Source: Bradyrhizobium hipponense (GTDB lineage Bacteria > Pseudomonadota > Alphaproteobacteria > Rhizobiales > Xanthobacteraceae). Taken from it: a DNA stretch of 64,000 bases. Under the pieces are notes generated by a model. The model saw only the letters and a list, made by a program, of their open reading frames with translations. It had not been told where the DNA came from and did not search any database. A program made the position numbers and the translations under genes. The first letter of the stretch is position 1. The number at the start of each line of letters is the position of its first letter. Of the stretch, positions 43,331 to 52,406 are shown one piece after another. The DNA lies in contig NZ_VSTH01000041.1 in assembly GCF_008123965.1 (NCBI RefSeq), forward strand, positions 1-64,000, in the 5' to 3' direction.

Positions 43331-44620
43331 CTATTTCAGCTTGCCGGTGGACAGATCCATGATCATGCGCGTGGCCAGATAAAGACGCGGCACGATGCTG
43401 TTGAGCTGCACATATTCGGCATCGTTGGAGTGCGCGCCGAAGCCCGACAGGCCCATGCCTTCCACCACCGCTCCCTTGGTCTTGAGCGCGGCAAATGCGG
43501 CGTCGGTGCCGCCCCCGGTCGCCTTCTCGTCGACCTTGAGGGACAGTCCGAGCTCCTGATAGATCGTCTTGCCGTAGGCCGCCACGCCGCGCGAGGCGTC
43601 GTTGGCCTCTAACGGCGGGCGACGCACCTCGAATTTCAGGTCGACCTTTGAGTCGGGCAGCAGACGATTCCTGATCTTGTCCCGCAGCGCCTTTTCCAGC
43701 TCGTCGAAATCCGCCACCTTGAGCGCACGCGCATCGGCCTGGGCGGTGGCCTCGGCAGGGATCACGTTGCGGTTGGTACCTGACTTGGCGACCGTCCAGT
43801 TGAGCTTCAGGCCCTGCTCGGGCCTGGACAGGTCTTTCATCTGGAGCACCTGGTGCGAGAGCTCGTACAGGGCGTTGACGCCGCCCTCGGGCCGTGCGCC
43901 CGCATGCGACGACTTGCCCTGCACCGTGAGATAGGCCGAGCCGATGCCACTGGTGGCGAGGCGCAGCGTGCCGTCGGTACCACCGCCTTCGAACGAGAAC
44001 ACGACATCCTGATCCGCGGCGAACCGGGTGATGGTGCTGCGCCAGCCGGGCGAGGAGATCTCCTCGTCGCCATTGGTGAGCACTGTGAGTGTGCCGAAAT
44101 CCTTGAAATTCAGCTTCTGCAGCAACGCCACGGTATGGAGAATGAGCGCGACGCCCTGCTTGTCGTCGGCAATGCCGAGGCCGTAGGCCTTGTCGCCGTC
44201 GATGCGGAACGGTTGGTCCTTCAGCATGCCTTTCAGGTACACCGTGTCCATATGGGCGATCAGCATGATCCTTTTGCTGCCGGTGCCCTTGAAGACGGCG
44301 CGCACGGCCGGGCCGATCTTCTCGGGCGTGTCGTCGAGGCGATAGATCTCGGTGGGCTGCAGGATCTCCACCGTGCCGCCGAGCTGCTTGAGCTGCGCGG
44401 CGACGCGCTCGGCGATCTGGTTCAGGCCGTCGAGGTCCTTGCTGCCGGATTCGATGCTGACGAGATCGCGCAGCGTGTCGAGCAGCGGCTGCTGCTCCTT
44501 TTGCGCCAGCGCATGGACGTCAGGGATGGGCTCGGCATGCGCGATGGTTGCGGCACATGCCAGCCAGAGCGACGCGAGCAACGGACCAACGAGCGATGGA
44601 GCAGAGTGCGATCGGAACAT
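43331..44620 (-). CDS. M20 family glutamate carboxypeptidase-like protein
   Basis: A 429-residue exported zinc peptidase. The signal peptide (about 1-29) ends CAATIAHAEP. M20 metal-site motifs are IAHMDTVYLKG, GIADDKQGVAL and TNGDEEISSPG, and the last ligand His is near the C-terminus in LSGFGAHSNDAEY. The dimerisation lid domain lies between about 215 and 325. It resembles carboxypeptidase G2 (folate- or glutamate-releasing) and likely acts in the periplasm on peptides or glutamate conjugates. It is convergent with the kinase across the repeat region. Confidence 0.92.
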   Translation of the reverse strand: MFRSHSAPSLVGPLLASLWLACAATIAHAEPIPDVHALAQKEQQPLLDTLRDLVSIESGSKDLDGLNQIAERVAAQLKQLGGTVEILQPTEIYRLDDTPEKIGPAVRAVFKGTGSKRIMLIAHMDTVYLKGMLKDQPFRIDGDKAYGLGIADDKQGVALILHTVALLQKLNFKDFGTLTVLTNGDEEISSPGWRSTITRFAADQDVVFSFEGGGTDGTLRLATSGIGSAYLTVQGKSSHAGARPEGGVNALYELSHQVLQMKDLSRPEQGLKLNWTVAKSGTNRNVIPAEATAQADARALKVADFDELEKALRDKIRNRLLPDSKVDLKFEVRRPPLEANDASRGVAAYGKTIYQELGLSLKVDEKATGGGTDAAFAALKTKGAVVEGMGLSGFGAHSNDAEYVQLNSIVPRLYLATRMIMDLSTGKLK

Positions 44621-44899
44621 GAGCGGCGGACCATGGTTTTCGAGGATGATCCGGTATGCCCGTGTTTCCGGCGCCTGTCACGCGCCCGGCTCACGTGTCA
44701 TGCACTGGCGGAACATGATTGGACGGCCATGGCCGCTGGCCGTCTAAGCCTAAAGTAGCAGGACGGGGTTGGCGGGGGAGCTGGGCATTTTGTGTCCCTT
44801 ACCTTCGTGGGGATGGAAATCGGATGACACATGTTCCATGCTGTCTCGAAGCCTCGGCAAGAAGGCCCATAATCACAATCCATCAAGGTAGAGGAAATC

Positions 44900-45988
44900 A
44901 TGAAGAGAAGAGACTTCATCAAGGTCACAGGGCTTGGTGCAGCGGGTGCGGTGACGCTCGCCGCTCCTGCAATCGCGCAGTCGACGCCGGAGATCAAGTG
45001 GCGCATGCCGACGAGCTGGCCGAAATCGCTCGACACGCTCTACGGCGGCGCCGAGATGATGGCGAAGATGGTGGCGGAAGCGACTGACAACAAATTCCAG
45101 ATCCAGACGTTCGCGGGCGGCGAAATCGTGCCCGGGCTGCAAGTGCTCGACGCAGTGCAGAACGGCACCTGCGAGATCGGCCACACCGCGTCCTACTACT
45201 ATTTCGGCAAGGACCCGACCTTTACGTTCGGCTCGGCGGTGCCGTTCGGACCGAACATGCGCATCAACCAGGCCTGGTACATGCTGGGCGGCGGGCGGGA
45301 AGTTCTCAACGAGTTCTACAAGAAGTACAACGTCGTCTCGCTGCTTGCCGGCAATACCGGCTGTCAGATGGGCGGCTGGTTCCGCAAGGAAGTCAAAGTG
45401 CCCCAGGACTTCAGCGGCCTCAAATTTCGCATCGGCGGCTTTGCGGGGCGCGTGTTGCAGAAGCTCGGCGCGGTGCCGCAGCAGATCGCCGGAGGCGACA
45501 TCTACCCGGCGCTCGAGAAGGGCACCATCGACGCCGCCGAATGGGTCGGACCGTATGACGACGACAAGCTCGGCTTCGTCAAGGTCGCGCCGCACTACTA
45601 CTTTCCGGGCTGGTGGGAAGGCGGCCCGATGCTTCTCGCCTTCGTCAATCAGGACAAGTGGAACGCGCTGCCGAAGCACTACCAGAGCGTCCTCGAGCAG
45701 GCGGGCCACTTTGCCAACAACTGGATGATGGCCAAGTACGACCAGTCCAACCCGCCGGCGTTGCGGCGCCTGCTCGCCGCGGGCGCCAAGCTGCATCCGT
45801 TCTCCCCGGAGATCATGCAGGCCTGCCTGAAGGCCGCAAAGGAACTGCACACCGAAGTCGCGTCCACCAATGCGGATTTCAAGAAGGTGTACGACTCGCT
45901 GACGGCCTTCTCAACCAACGGATATCAGTGGTTCCAGGTCGCCGAAGTCGGCTACGACAACTTCATGGCGCGCAACTCGCAGAGCTGA
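44900..45988 (+). CDS. TRAP transporter substrate-binding protein (DctP-like)
   Basis: A 362-residue periplasmic binding protein with Tat signal MKRRDFIKVTGLGAAGA ending about APAIAQ. Motifs [41 protein letters not shown] and [15 protein letters not shown] match the 33151 paralogue almost residue for residue. Relatives take up aromatic or halogenated carboxylates or keto acids. It is convergent with the DctM/DctQ genes at 46064-48328, with a bidirectional-looking terminator between, so the three probably form one transporter despite opposite orientation. Confidence 0.94.
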   Translation: MKRRDFIKVTGLGAAGAVTLAAPAIAQSTPEIKWRMPTSWPKSLDTLYGGAEMMAKMVAEATDNKFQIQTFAGGEIVPGLQVLDAVQNGTCEIGHTASYYYFGKDPTFTFGSAVPFGPNMRINQAWYMLGGGREVLNEFYKKYNVVSLLAGNTGCQMGGWFRKEVKVPQDFSGLKFRIGGFAGRVLQKLGAVPQQIAGGDIYPALEKGTIDAAEWVGPYDDDKLGFVKVAPHYYFPGWWEGGPMLLAFVNQDKWNALPKHYQSVLEQAGHFANNWMMAKYDQSNPPALRRLLAAGAKLHPFSPEIMQACLKAAKELHTEVASTNADFKKVYDSLTAFSTNGYQWFQVAEVGYDNFMARNSQS

Positions 45989-46015
45989 CCGCAGCGCGCC
46001 GTTGGCCAAACGAAA

Positions 46016-46047
46016 AACCCGGAGCTGTGGCTCCGGGTTCTTTTTTT
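46016..46047 (+). terminator. Rho-independent terminator after TRAP binding protein
   Basis: AACCCGGAGC-4-GCTCCGGGTT stem followed by C and seven T residues, 28 bases beyond the binding-protein stop. The A-run on the other side (46013..46017) could let it serve the converging dctM transcript as well. Confidence 0.88.
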
Positions 46048-46063
46048 GCGGGCGACACCAGCT

Positions 46064-47719
46064 CTATTGTTTCGGTTGGCCGAAGTCGAGCGGCGGCAGC
46101 TCGATCTGCGGAATCTCGATCTTGATGGTGTTCGGATCGATGTTGGACTGCACGCCCTTGTAGTGCATCACCATCGAAGGGAACGCGATGACGATGAGCA
46201 CCATGATGATCTGGATGACGACGAACGGCACCGCGCCCCAATAGATCTGCCCCGTCGTGACCGGGTCCATGCGTTTGCCGGTGACGCGATCGGTATAGCG
46301 TTCTTTCGGCGCGACCGAGCGCAGGTAGAACAGCGCAAATCCGAACGGCGGATGCATGAACGAGGTCTGCATGTTGATGCCGAGGATGACGCCGAACCAG
46401 ATCAGGTCGATACCGAGATGCTCAGCCGCGGGCCCGAGCAGCGGGATCACGATGAAGGCAAGCTCGAAGAAATCGAGGAAGAACGCCAGCACGAACACGA
46501 AGGCGTTGACGAAGATCAGGAATCCGATCTGTCCGCCGGGCAGGGAGGTCAGCAGGTGCTCGACCCAGACATGGCCATTGACGCCGTAGAAGGTCAGCGA
46601 GAACACGCGGGCGCCGACCAGGATGAAGACGACGAATGCGGACAGCTTCGCCGTCGATTCGATGGCCTGGCGGATCAGGTCCCAGCTCAGCCGCCGCTTC
46701 ATACCGCCGAGAATGAGTGCGCCGGTCGCGCCCATCGCGCCGCCTTCGGTCGGCGTGGCGAGGCCGATGAAGATCGTGCCCAGCACCAGAAAGATCAGGA
46801 ACAGCGGCGGCACCATGACGAAGGTCGTCTGCTGCGCCAGCTTCGACAGGAAACGGAAGCCCGTAAGCTTGTCGATGATCCAGTTCACGATGGCGACGAA
46901 GAACGCGAATAGGATGCCGAAGAACATGCTGAGCACGACGTAGTCGGCGCCATGGCTCTCCGAGCTCCGCATCATGAACCAGCCGAAGACGCAGCTCGCC
47001 AGGAACAGGACACCGAGCGAGGCCAGACCCCGGCTACCGCTGTCCTCGCGAAAGCCAATCGCATCCTTGGGAAGGCCCGGGGCGGCCTTCGGGAAGATCA
47101 CGGTCACGAGGAATGCGTAGAGGGCATAAAGGCCCGCGAGCACCAGGCCCGGAACGAACGCACCTTCGTACATGTCGCCCACGGACTTGCCGAGTTGGTC
47201 GGCCATCACGATCAGGACGAGCGAGGGCGGAATGATCTGCGCCAGCGTGCCGGAAGCTGCGATGATGCCGGTCGCCATGCGCCGGTCGTAGCCGTATCGC
47301 AGCATGATAGGCAGTGAGATCAAGCCCATCGAGATCACCGACGCCGCGACGACGCCTGTCGTCGCCGCAAGCAGTGCGCCGACGAAGACCACGGCATAGG
47401 CGAGGCCGCCGCGGACGGTGCCGAACAACTGGCCGATCGTGTCGAGCAGATCCTCCGCCATCCCGGAGCGTTCGAGCACCAATCCCATGAAAGTGAAAAA
47501 CGGAATCGCGAGCAGCGTGTCGTTGTTCATCACGCCGTAGACGCGTTCGGGCAGGGCCTGGAGAAAGTCGGGGTGGAACTGGCCGAGCTGAATCCCGACC
47601 ACGGCGAAGATCAGGCCGACGGCGCCGAGCGAGAATGCAGCGGGATAGCCGAGCAGCAGCACGACCACCAGCGACGCGAACATAATCGGCGCCATATTGG
47701 CGATAAGAAACGCGGTCAT
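46064..47719 (-). CDS. TRAP transporter large permease (DctM-type)
   Basis: A 551-residue membrane protein of the TRAP large-subunit family. It is longer than classical DctM (about 430) and like the FcbT3/mannitol-chloroaromatic group, with an insertion of additional helices in the middle (about 230-300). Sequence landmarks are IPFFTFMGLVLERSGMAEDL, LAQIIPPSLVLIVMADQLG and TPTEGGAMGATGALIL. The ATG at 47719 is preceded by GAGGGGGAATTTG; an upstream start is unlikely. The small permease gene ends 27 bases upstream. It uses a sodium or proton gradient to import the ligand of the 44900 protein. Confidence 0.93.
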   Translation of the reverse strand: MTAFLIANMAPIMFASLVVVLLLGYPAAFSLGAVGLIFAVVGIQLGQFHPDFLQALPERVYGVMNNDTLLAIPFFTFMGLVLERSGMAEDLLDTIGQLFGTVRGGLAYAVVFVGALLAATTGVVAASVISMGLISLPIMLRYGYDRRMATGIIAASGTLAQIIPPSLVLIVMADQLGKSVGDMYEGAFVPGLVLAGLYALYAFLVTVIFPKAAPGLPKDAIGFREDSGSRGLASLGVLFLASCVFGWFMMRSSESHGADYVVLSMFFGILFAFFVAIVNWIIDKLTGFRFLSKLAQQTTFVMVPPLFLIFLVLGTIFIGLATPTEGGAMGATGALILGGMKRRLSWDLIRQAIESTAKLSAFVVFILVGARVFSLTFYGVNGHVWVEHLLTSLPGGQIGFLIFVNAFVFVLAFFLDFFELAFIVIPLLGPAAEHLGIDLIWFGVILGINMQTSFMHPPFGFALFYLRSVAPKERYTDRVTGKRMDPVTTGQIYWGAVPFVVIQIIMVLIVIAFPSMVMHYKGVQSNIDPNTIKIEIPQIELPPLDFGQPKQ

Positions 47720-47746
47720 CAAATTCCCCCTCAAACGCCGCCGGCG

Positions 47747-48328
47747 CTACTTCTTCTCGATGGCCTCGACGAGGTGCTCGACCTCCGCCTCGATTGCCGA
47801 CACCTGCGACTCGTGAGGGTCGGGGATCATGCCGCGCATGATTGCGATGCGCTTGATCAGCTCGGAGATGCCCTGAACGAATAGGAAGGCGAACGCGATC
47901 ATAATGAGCGACTTGGCAGGCCACTGCGGCAGGCCGCCCGCGTTGCCCGACTGCTCGTTGAGCTGGAACGAGCGCTGGAAGAACGGTACGCCGGTGATCA
48001 TCATGACCACCGTCAGCGGCAGCAGGAAGACCGCGTGGCCGATGATATCGATCACGTTGCGAGCCGTCTTAGGCAACATGTTATTGATGATGTCGATGCG
48101 GATGTGCTCGTTGTCCAGCAGCGTCCAGGGCGCGCACAGCAGGAAGACGATGCTGAACAGCACCCATTGCAGCTCGAGCCAGGAATTGGAGGATGTATCG
48201 AACGTCTTTCGGACGATCGCATTCATGGCCGAGATGATCACGGCAACCAAGATCAGCCATGCCAGACGCTTGCCCGTCCAACGTGTGAACGCGTCAATTC
48301 CATGGCTCAGCTTTAGGAGCGCTTGCAA
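47747..48328 (-). CDS. TRAP transporter small permease (DctQ-type)
   Basis: A 193-residue membrane protein with four predicted helices. Landmarks are WLILVAVIISAMNAIVRKTF, SNSWLELQWVLFS and LDNEHIRIDIINNMLP, the DctQ family core. An acidic, probably coiled C-terminus follows (EAEVEHLVEAIEKK). It is first in the permease operon, with the large subunit starting 27 bases after its stop. Its partner binding protein is most likely the one at 44900. Confidence 0.93.
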   Translation of the reverse strand: MQALLKLSHGIDAFTRWTGKRLAWLILVAVIISAMNAIVRKTFDTSSNSWLELQWVLFSIVFLLCAPWTLLDNEHIRIDIINNMLPKTARNVIDIIGHAVFLLPLTVVMMITGVPFFQRSFQLNEQSGNAGGLPQWPAKSLIMIAFAFLFVQGISELIKRIAIMRGMIPDPHESQVSAIEAEVEHLVEAIEKK

Positions 48329-48498
48329 CGATAGGTCCTCCCCCGATTTTGCCCCGGCCGTCTTGACTGCGCCGAGTGGCGCGTGGCTTGTCTCGCCGCG
48401 CAGGCATGAGCAGCCGCACCAAACCAGCGAGCGTGCTGCCAGTCAATCGGAAGTTTGTTGATAGTTAAGGGGAATAAGGCTCCCGTCGCGGATAACCG

Positions 48499-49527
48499 CT
48501 ACCCGCCGGTCACGCTCATGTGGCGGCTGACGCTGGGGCGGTCGTGGCGGCGGTCGATGATGAAGTCGTGGCCCTTGGGCTTCAGGCCGATGGCGCGGTC
48601 GATCGCATCCGCAAGCAGCACATCTTCGCTGGAGGCACGCAGCGGCTTGCGCAAATCGGAGGCATCCTCGTGGCCGAGGCAGGTGTGCAGTGTTCCCGTG
48701 CAGGTGATCCGCACCCGGTTGCAGGATTCGCAGAAATTATGGGTCATCGGCGTGATGAAGCCGAGCTTGCCGCCGGTCTCGGCGACGCTGACATAGCGCG
48801 CCGGCCCGCCGGTGGTCTCGGCTAGATCCGTCAACGTGAATTGCTGGGCGAGCCGCGCGCGCACCAGCGACAGCGGCAGATATTGGTCGATGCGGCCCGC
48901 GCCGATCTCGCCCATCGGCATCACCTCGATCAGCGTCAGTCCCATGCCCTTGCTGTGGGCCCAGCGCATCAGGTCGGGAAGCTCGTCCTCGTTGAGGTTC
49001 TTCAGCGCCACCGCGTTGATCTTGACGCTAAGGCCCGCGGCGCGCGCGGCCTCGATGCCATCCAGAACCTTGTCCATCTCGCCCCAGCGGGTGATCTCGC
49101 GAAACTTCTTGGGATCGAGCGTGTCGAGCGAGATGTTGATGCGGCGCACGCCGCAATCGGCGAGTTCCCTGGCGTATTTCGCCAGCTGAGTGCCGTTGGT
49201 GGTCAGCGTCAGCTCGCCCAATGCGCCGGTTGCGAGATGGCGCGACAGCGAGCGCACCAGTGTCATCACGTTGCGGCGGACCAGCGGCTCGCCGCCGGTG
49301 AGCCGCAGCTTCTTCACGCCCTTGGCGATGAAGGCCGAGCAGAGCCGGTCGAGCTCCTCCAGCGTCAGCAGGTCCGCCTTGGGCAGGAATGTCATGTCTT
49401 CCGACATGCAGTAGAAGCAGCGCAGGTCGCAGCGGTCGGTGACCGAGACGCGCAGGTACGAGATGGTCCGCCCGAACGGATCGGTCATGGGGCTCGACAG
49501 CTGGGCGAGGGCGGAGGATCCGTTCAT
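48499..49527 (-). CDS. moaA: GTP 3',8-cyclase MoaA
   Basis: A 342-residue radical SAM enzyme that starts molybdopterin synthesis from GTP. The N-terminal SAM cluster motif is CDLRCFYCM (about residues 33-41), the C-terminal cluster cysteines are in [20 protein letters not shown], and the conserved C-terminal Gly-Gly ends the protein (SVTGG). Length is normal; a shorter start at MTDPFG (49488) is also possible. No other moa genes adjoin. Its product is needed by the molybdopterin oxidoreductase at 3480, though the two are not linked. Confidence 0.96.
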   Translation of the reverse strand: MNGSSALAQLSSPMTDPFGRTISYLRVSVTDRCDLRCFYCMSEDMTFLPKADLLTLEELDRLCSAFIAKGVKKLRLTGGEPLVRRNVMTLVRSLSRHLATGALGELTLTTNGTQLAKYARELADCGVRRINISLDTLDPKKFREITRWGEMDKVLDGIEAARAAGLSVKINAVALKNLNEDELPDLMRWAHSKGMGLTLIEVMPMGEIGAGRIDQYLPLSLVRARLAQQFTLTDLAETTGGPARYVSVAETGGKLGFITPMTHNFCESCNRVRITCTGTLHTCLGHEDASDLRKPLRASSEDVLLADAIDRAIGLKPKGHDFIIDRRHDRPSVSRHMSVTGG

Positions 49528-49639
49528 ACAACAGGCCTTGTCACTAACGGCGAGGTGCGCACCTTTGCGTCAGCGGTGCTGTGGAAGCAATCAATCTAAG
49601 CATCAGGCGTGGCAAGGACAATCGGGCGCGGCACGGAGA

Positions 49640-50122
49640 TCAGCGCTTGCCGGCGCTCGGATCGGGGAACGGCGACCCCGCGGCCGGTGCGGCGGCCGGT
49701 GCCGCGGCTGCGGCCGGTTTCGGCTTCTTCGGCCGGTGCGGTTTCCTCACCGGCTTGGGTGGGGTGGCCGGCTGGAGCTGGGCGAACACCGGATTCGGGT
49801 CGGTGGTGACGGAGGCGGGCGTGGTGAGATCGCCGGGATTCCTGATGACGTTCACCGGCACGCTGGCCGGCTGGAACTTGTTCAGGGCGTAGCTGACCGT
49901 GAAGGGCGCGTCGGGTGAGGGAACCGAGACGGAGCAGGGCGTCTTGCAACCCGGGCCGAGCGAGGTATTGGCGTCGGCGCCCGGCGGGCTGGATTCGAGC
50001 TGGACCTGGAGGGTCGGCGGGGCCGATTTGAACATGTCCCAGGACACCGAGGAGCAGCCGCCAAGACTTGTTGCTCCAAAAAGGCTCGCTGCCGCTAACG
50101 CAATCGCGATGACACGACGCAT
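49640..50122 (-). CDS. Lipoprotein with PEGA-like domain and Pro/Ala-rich tail
   Basis: A 160-residue predicted lipoprotein. The lipobox is LGGC with C23 as the lipidation site. Residues about 40-105 form a small beta domain with LESSPPGADANTSLGPGCKT and a second cysteine pair-like CKTPC, recalling PEGA domains. The tail (about 118-160) is Pro/Lys/Ala-rich (RKPHRPKKPKP), possibly reaching peptidoglycan. The ATG at 50122 has GGAAG nine bases upstream, and 50128 is an alternative. Function is unknown; similar proteins are common in Bradyrhizobium-like genomes. Confidence 0.8.
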   Translation of the reverse strand: MRRVIAIALAAASLFGATSLGGCSSVSWDMFKSAPPTLQVQLESSPPGADANTSLGPGCKTPCSVSVPSPDAPFTVSYALNKFQPASVPVNVIRNPGDLTTPASVTTDPNPVFAQLQPATPPKPVRKPHRPKKPKPAAAAAPAAAPAAGSPFPDPSAGKR

Positions 50123-50225
50123 GATCATCCACTTCCACTGCGACGAACCGCCGCATTCCCCCCACCGACCTTAGGGGCGGGGATTTTCCCGCGCAACCGG
50201 TGGACGGCGCATAGTTAATCGTTGG

Positions 50226-50942
50226 TTAACGCGGAACTTCTTGGGATTGCGTAGCGATTTCAGGGCCTTTGGCCGTCATCAGACTGCTGGCGGCAGCCGG
50301 CAGGTCGCGCATGTGATGGATCAGCCGGTCCGGCTTGAGGTCCGCGATCGGCACGTCCGTGTAGCCGAAGCTGACCCCGATCACAGGCACGCCGGCCCGC
50401 CGAGCCACCCCGACATCGGGTCCGGCATCGCCGACCATGATGCTGGCCGTGAGCCGCCCGCCGGCCTGGGCCACCGTCTCGCGCAGGATGGTGGGGTCGG
50501 GCTTTGGAACGCCAAAGGTATCGGCACCGCAGATCGCCGCGAACCGGCGGCTGAGGCCGAGCTGGTCCAACAGCCGCTTCGACAGCCATTCCAGCTTGTT
50601 GGTGCAGACCGCGAGACGGTGGCCTTGCGCCGCAAAATGGTCGAGCGCAGCCTCCAGCCCCTCGAAGGGCCGGGATTCGACGGCGATATGGTCGGCGTAA
50701 TAGGCGATGAAATCCGCCGTCAGCCGGTTCATGTCCGCGAGGCTGACGGTACGGCCCTCGGCCTCCAGGCCCCGCTCGATCAGCTTGCGGGCGCCAGCGC
50801 CGATCATGTTGCGGGCGGACTGCATCGGCACCGGCGGCAGCCCTTCGCGGTCGAGCACGTGGTTCAGCGCGCTGATCAGGTCGGGCGCCGTATCCACAAG
50901 CGTACCGTCGAGATCGAAAACGATGGTGTGCGGGGAGGTCAT
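50226..50942 (-). CDS. gph: Phosphoglycolate phosphatase (HAD family)
   Basis: A 238-residue HAD phosphatase. Motif I is [10 protein letters not shown] (nucleophile D10 region), motif II is in AVCTNK, motif III is the KPDP element, and motif IV is [12 protein letters not shown]. The cap follows the Gph subfamily pattern. It hydrolyses 2-phosphoglycolate formed in DNA repair or Rubisco oxygenation. It is divergent from rpiA, with about 190 bases between that contain two ACTCTTGGGATC direct repeats at 51085-51111. Pairing of gph and rpiA is usual for pentose-related loci. Confidence 0.93.
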   Translation of the reverse strand: MTSPHTIVFDLDGTLVDTAPDLISALNHVLDREGLPPVPMQSARNMIGAGARKLIERGLEAEGRTVSLADMNRLTADFIAYYADHIAVESRPFEGLEAALDHFAAQGHRLAVCTNKLEWLSKRLLDQLGLSRRFAAICGADTFGVPKPDPTILRETVAQAGGRLTASIMVGDAGPDVGVARRAGVPVIGVSFGYTDVPIADLKPDRLIHHMRDLPAAASSLMTAKGPEIATQSQEVPR

Positions 50943-51131
50943 GCACGAAAGCGCTATCGGTCCGGCCGTACCGGCGCAAGGGGCGGGCCCATAAGATCAG
51001 CTTATAGGCCTGTTCCCCAGACCCTGTTCTCCGGGGGAAAACGAGGCTACACAGGCCGCCGAACGCGGCCTATGCCGGCGGCACACTCTTGGGATCGGAC
51101 TCTTGGGATCAGAGGCGGACGCAATTTGAAC

Positions 51132-51839
51132 ATGGACCAGTTGAAGCGGGAGGCGGCGGCGCGTGCGCTCGAGGAGGTGCGTGACGGCATGCAGCTCGGG
51201 CTCGGCACCGGCTCGACCGCGAAGCATTTCGTCGAGCTGCTCGGCGAACGCGTGCGCGCCGGGCTCAAGGTGATCGGCGTGCCGACCTCGGAGGCGACGC
51301 GCCTTGACGCCGTGCGTTGCGGCGTGCCGCTGACCACGCTGGACGAGATCGACCATCTCGACATCACTATCGATGGCGCCGACGAGATCGATCCCGCGCT
51401 CAATCTGATCAAGGGCGGCGGCGGTGCGCTTTTGCGCGAGAAGATCGTGGCGGCAGCTTCTGATCGCATGATCGTGATTGCAGACGACAGCAAATGGGTG
51501 GCGACGCTCGGCCGCTTTCCGCTGCCGGTCGAGGTCATCCCGTTCGGGCTCGGCGCAACCCGGCGTGCGATCGAGAAGGCATTTGCGCAGTGCGGCGTTT
51601 CCGGGCAAATGGCGGTCCGCAACGGCAAGGATGGCCACGTTTTCGTCACCGATGGCGGCCACTGGATCGTCGATGCCCAGCTCGGACGGATTGAGGATCC
51701 GGCTCATCTCGCCACGGCGTTGAGCGCGATCCCAGGCGTGGTCGAGCATGGTCTGTTTATCGGCTTGGCCAGCTCGGCCGTTTTGGCGGGTGGCGAGGGA
51801 ATTCGCGTGATTGAACGGCGAAAGCCGAAAGGAGACTAG
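51132..51839 (+). CDS. rpiA: Ribose-5-phosphate isomerase A
   Basis: A 235-residue isomerase interconverting ribose-5-phosphate and ribulose-5-phosphate. Signatures are [15 protein letters not shown], the catalytic DGADEID, and [12 protein letters not shown] with the conserved lysine. The C-terminal [11 protein letters not shown] segment is intact. The start at 51132 gives the usual MDQLKREAA beginning; the frame stays open upstream only as the antisense of gph. It is followed two bases later by a DUF2059 gene, so the two are in one operon. Confidence 0.95.
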   Translation: MDQLKREAAARALEEVRDGMQLGLGTGSTAKHFVELLGERVRAGLKVIGVPTSEATRLDAVRCGVPLTTLDEIDHLDITIDGADEIDPALNLIKGGGGALLREKIVAAASDRMIVIADDSKWVATLGRFPLPVEVIPFGLGATRRAIEKAFAQCGVSGQMAVRNGKDGHVFVTDGGHWIVDAQLGRIEDPAHLATALSAIPGVVEHGLFIGLASSAVLAGGEGIRVIERRKPKGD

Positions 51840-51841
51840 GA

Positions 51842-52360
51842 ATGAAGAGCGTTTTGAAATTGTTGCCGGCCGCGGCCCTCGCTGTGGGACTGGCCGTTTG
51901 CGCCGGCCCGGCCCTGGCCCAGCAGGCGGCGGCGCCAAAATCGTCGCCGGCCGCGATTGCGGCGGCCAAGGAAATCCTGGCGATGAAGAATGCCAGCGCG
52001 ATGTACGCCAACGCGGTGCCGGGCATGGTCGAGAAGACCAAGGGCGCGCTGATCCAGCAGAACCTCAACTACCAGAAGGATCTGAACGAGGTGGCGCCGA
52101 TCGTTGCCCAGCAGCTCAACGGCCGGGAAAAGGAGATCGGAGAAGGCATGGCGCAGGTCTATGCCAGCGAGTTCACCGAGCAGGAGCTGAAGGATCTCGT
52201 TGCCTTCTACAAGTCGCCGCTCGGCAAGAAGCTGGTCGAGGCCGAGCCCAAGGCCATCGGCCTCAGCATGGCGTTCATGAATTCATGGGCGCAGAACTTC
52301 ACAGAGACCGTGATGGGCGCCTTCCGCGCCGAGATGCGCAAGCGTGGCAAGGAGATCTGA
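51842..52360 (+). CDS. DUF2059 periplasmic protein
   Basis: A 172-residue exported protein. The signal peptide (about 1-27) ends GPALAQ. The mature helical domain has the DUF2059 pattern, with EFTEQELKDLVAFYKSPLGKKLVE at the centre and WAQNFTETVMGAFRAEMRKRG at the end. Function is unknown for the family. It starts two bases after the rpiA stop with GGAGACTAGGA as ribosome site and precedes glutathione reductase by 46 bases, giving an rpiA-DUF2059-gor order. Confidence 0.9.
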   Translation: MKSVLKLLPAAALAVGLAVCAGPALAQQAAAPKSSPAAIAAAKEILAMKNASAMYANAVPGMVEKTKGALIQQNLNYQKDLNEVAPIVAQQLNGREKEIGEGMAQVYASEFTEQELKDLVAFYKSPLGKKLVEAEPKAIGLSMAFMNSWAQNFTETVMGAFRAEMRKRGKEI

Positions 52361-52406
52361 TCGATACTATCTGATCAGAAGTCCTTGAAAGGGGTCGGAG
52401 TGGACA

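Noticed and set aside
50241..51131. Upstream in-frame extension of rpiA
   Set aside because: The extension is antisense to gph and adds about 300 residues that no RpiA has; the 51132 start is normal.
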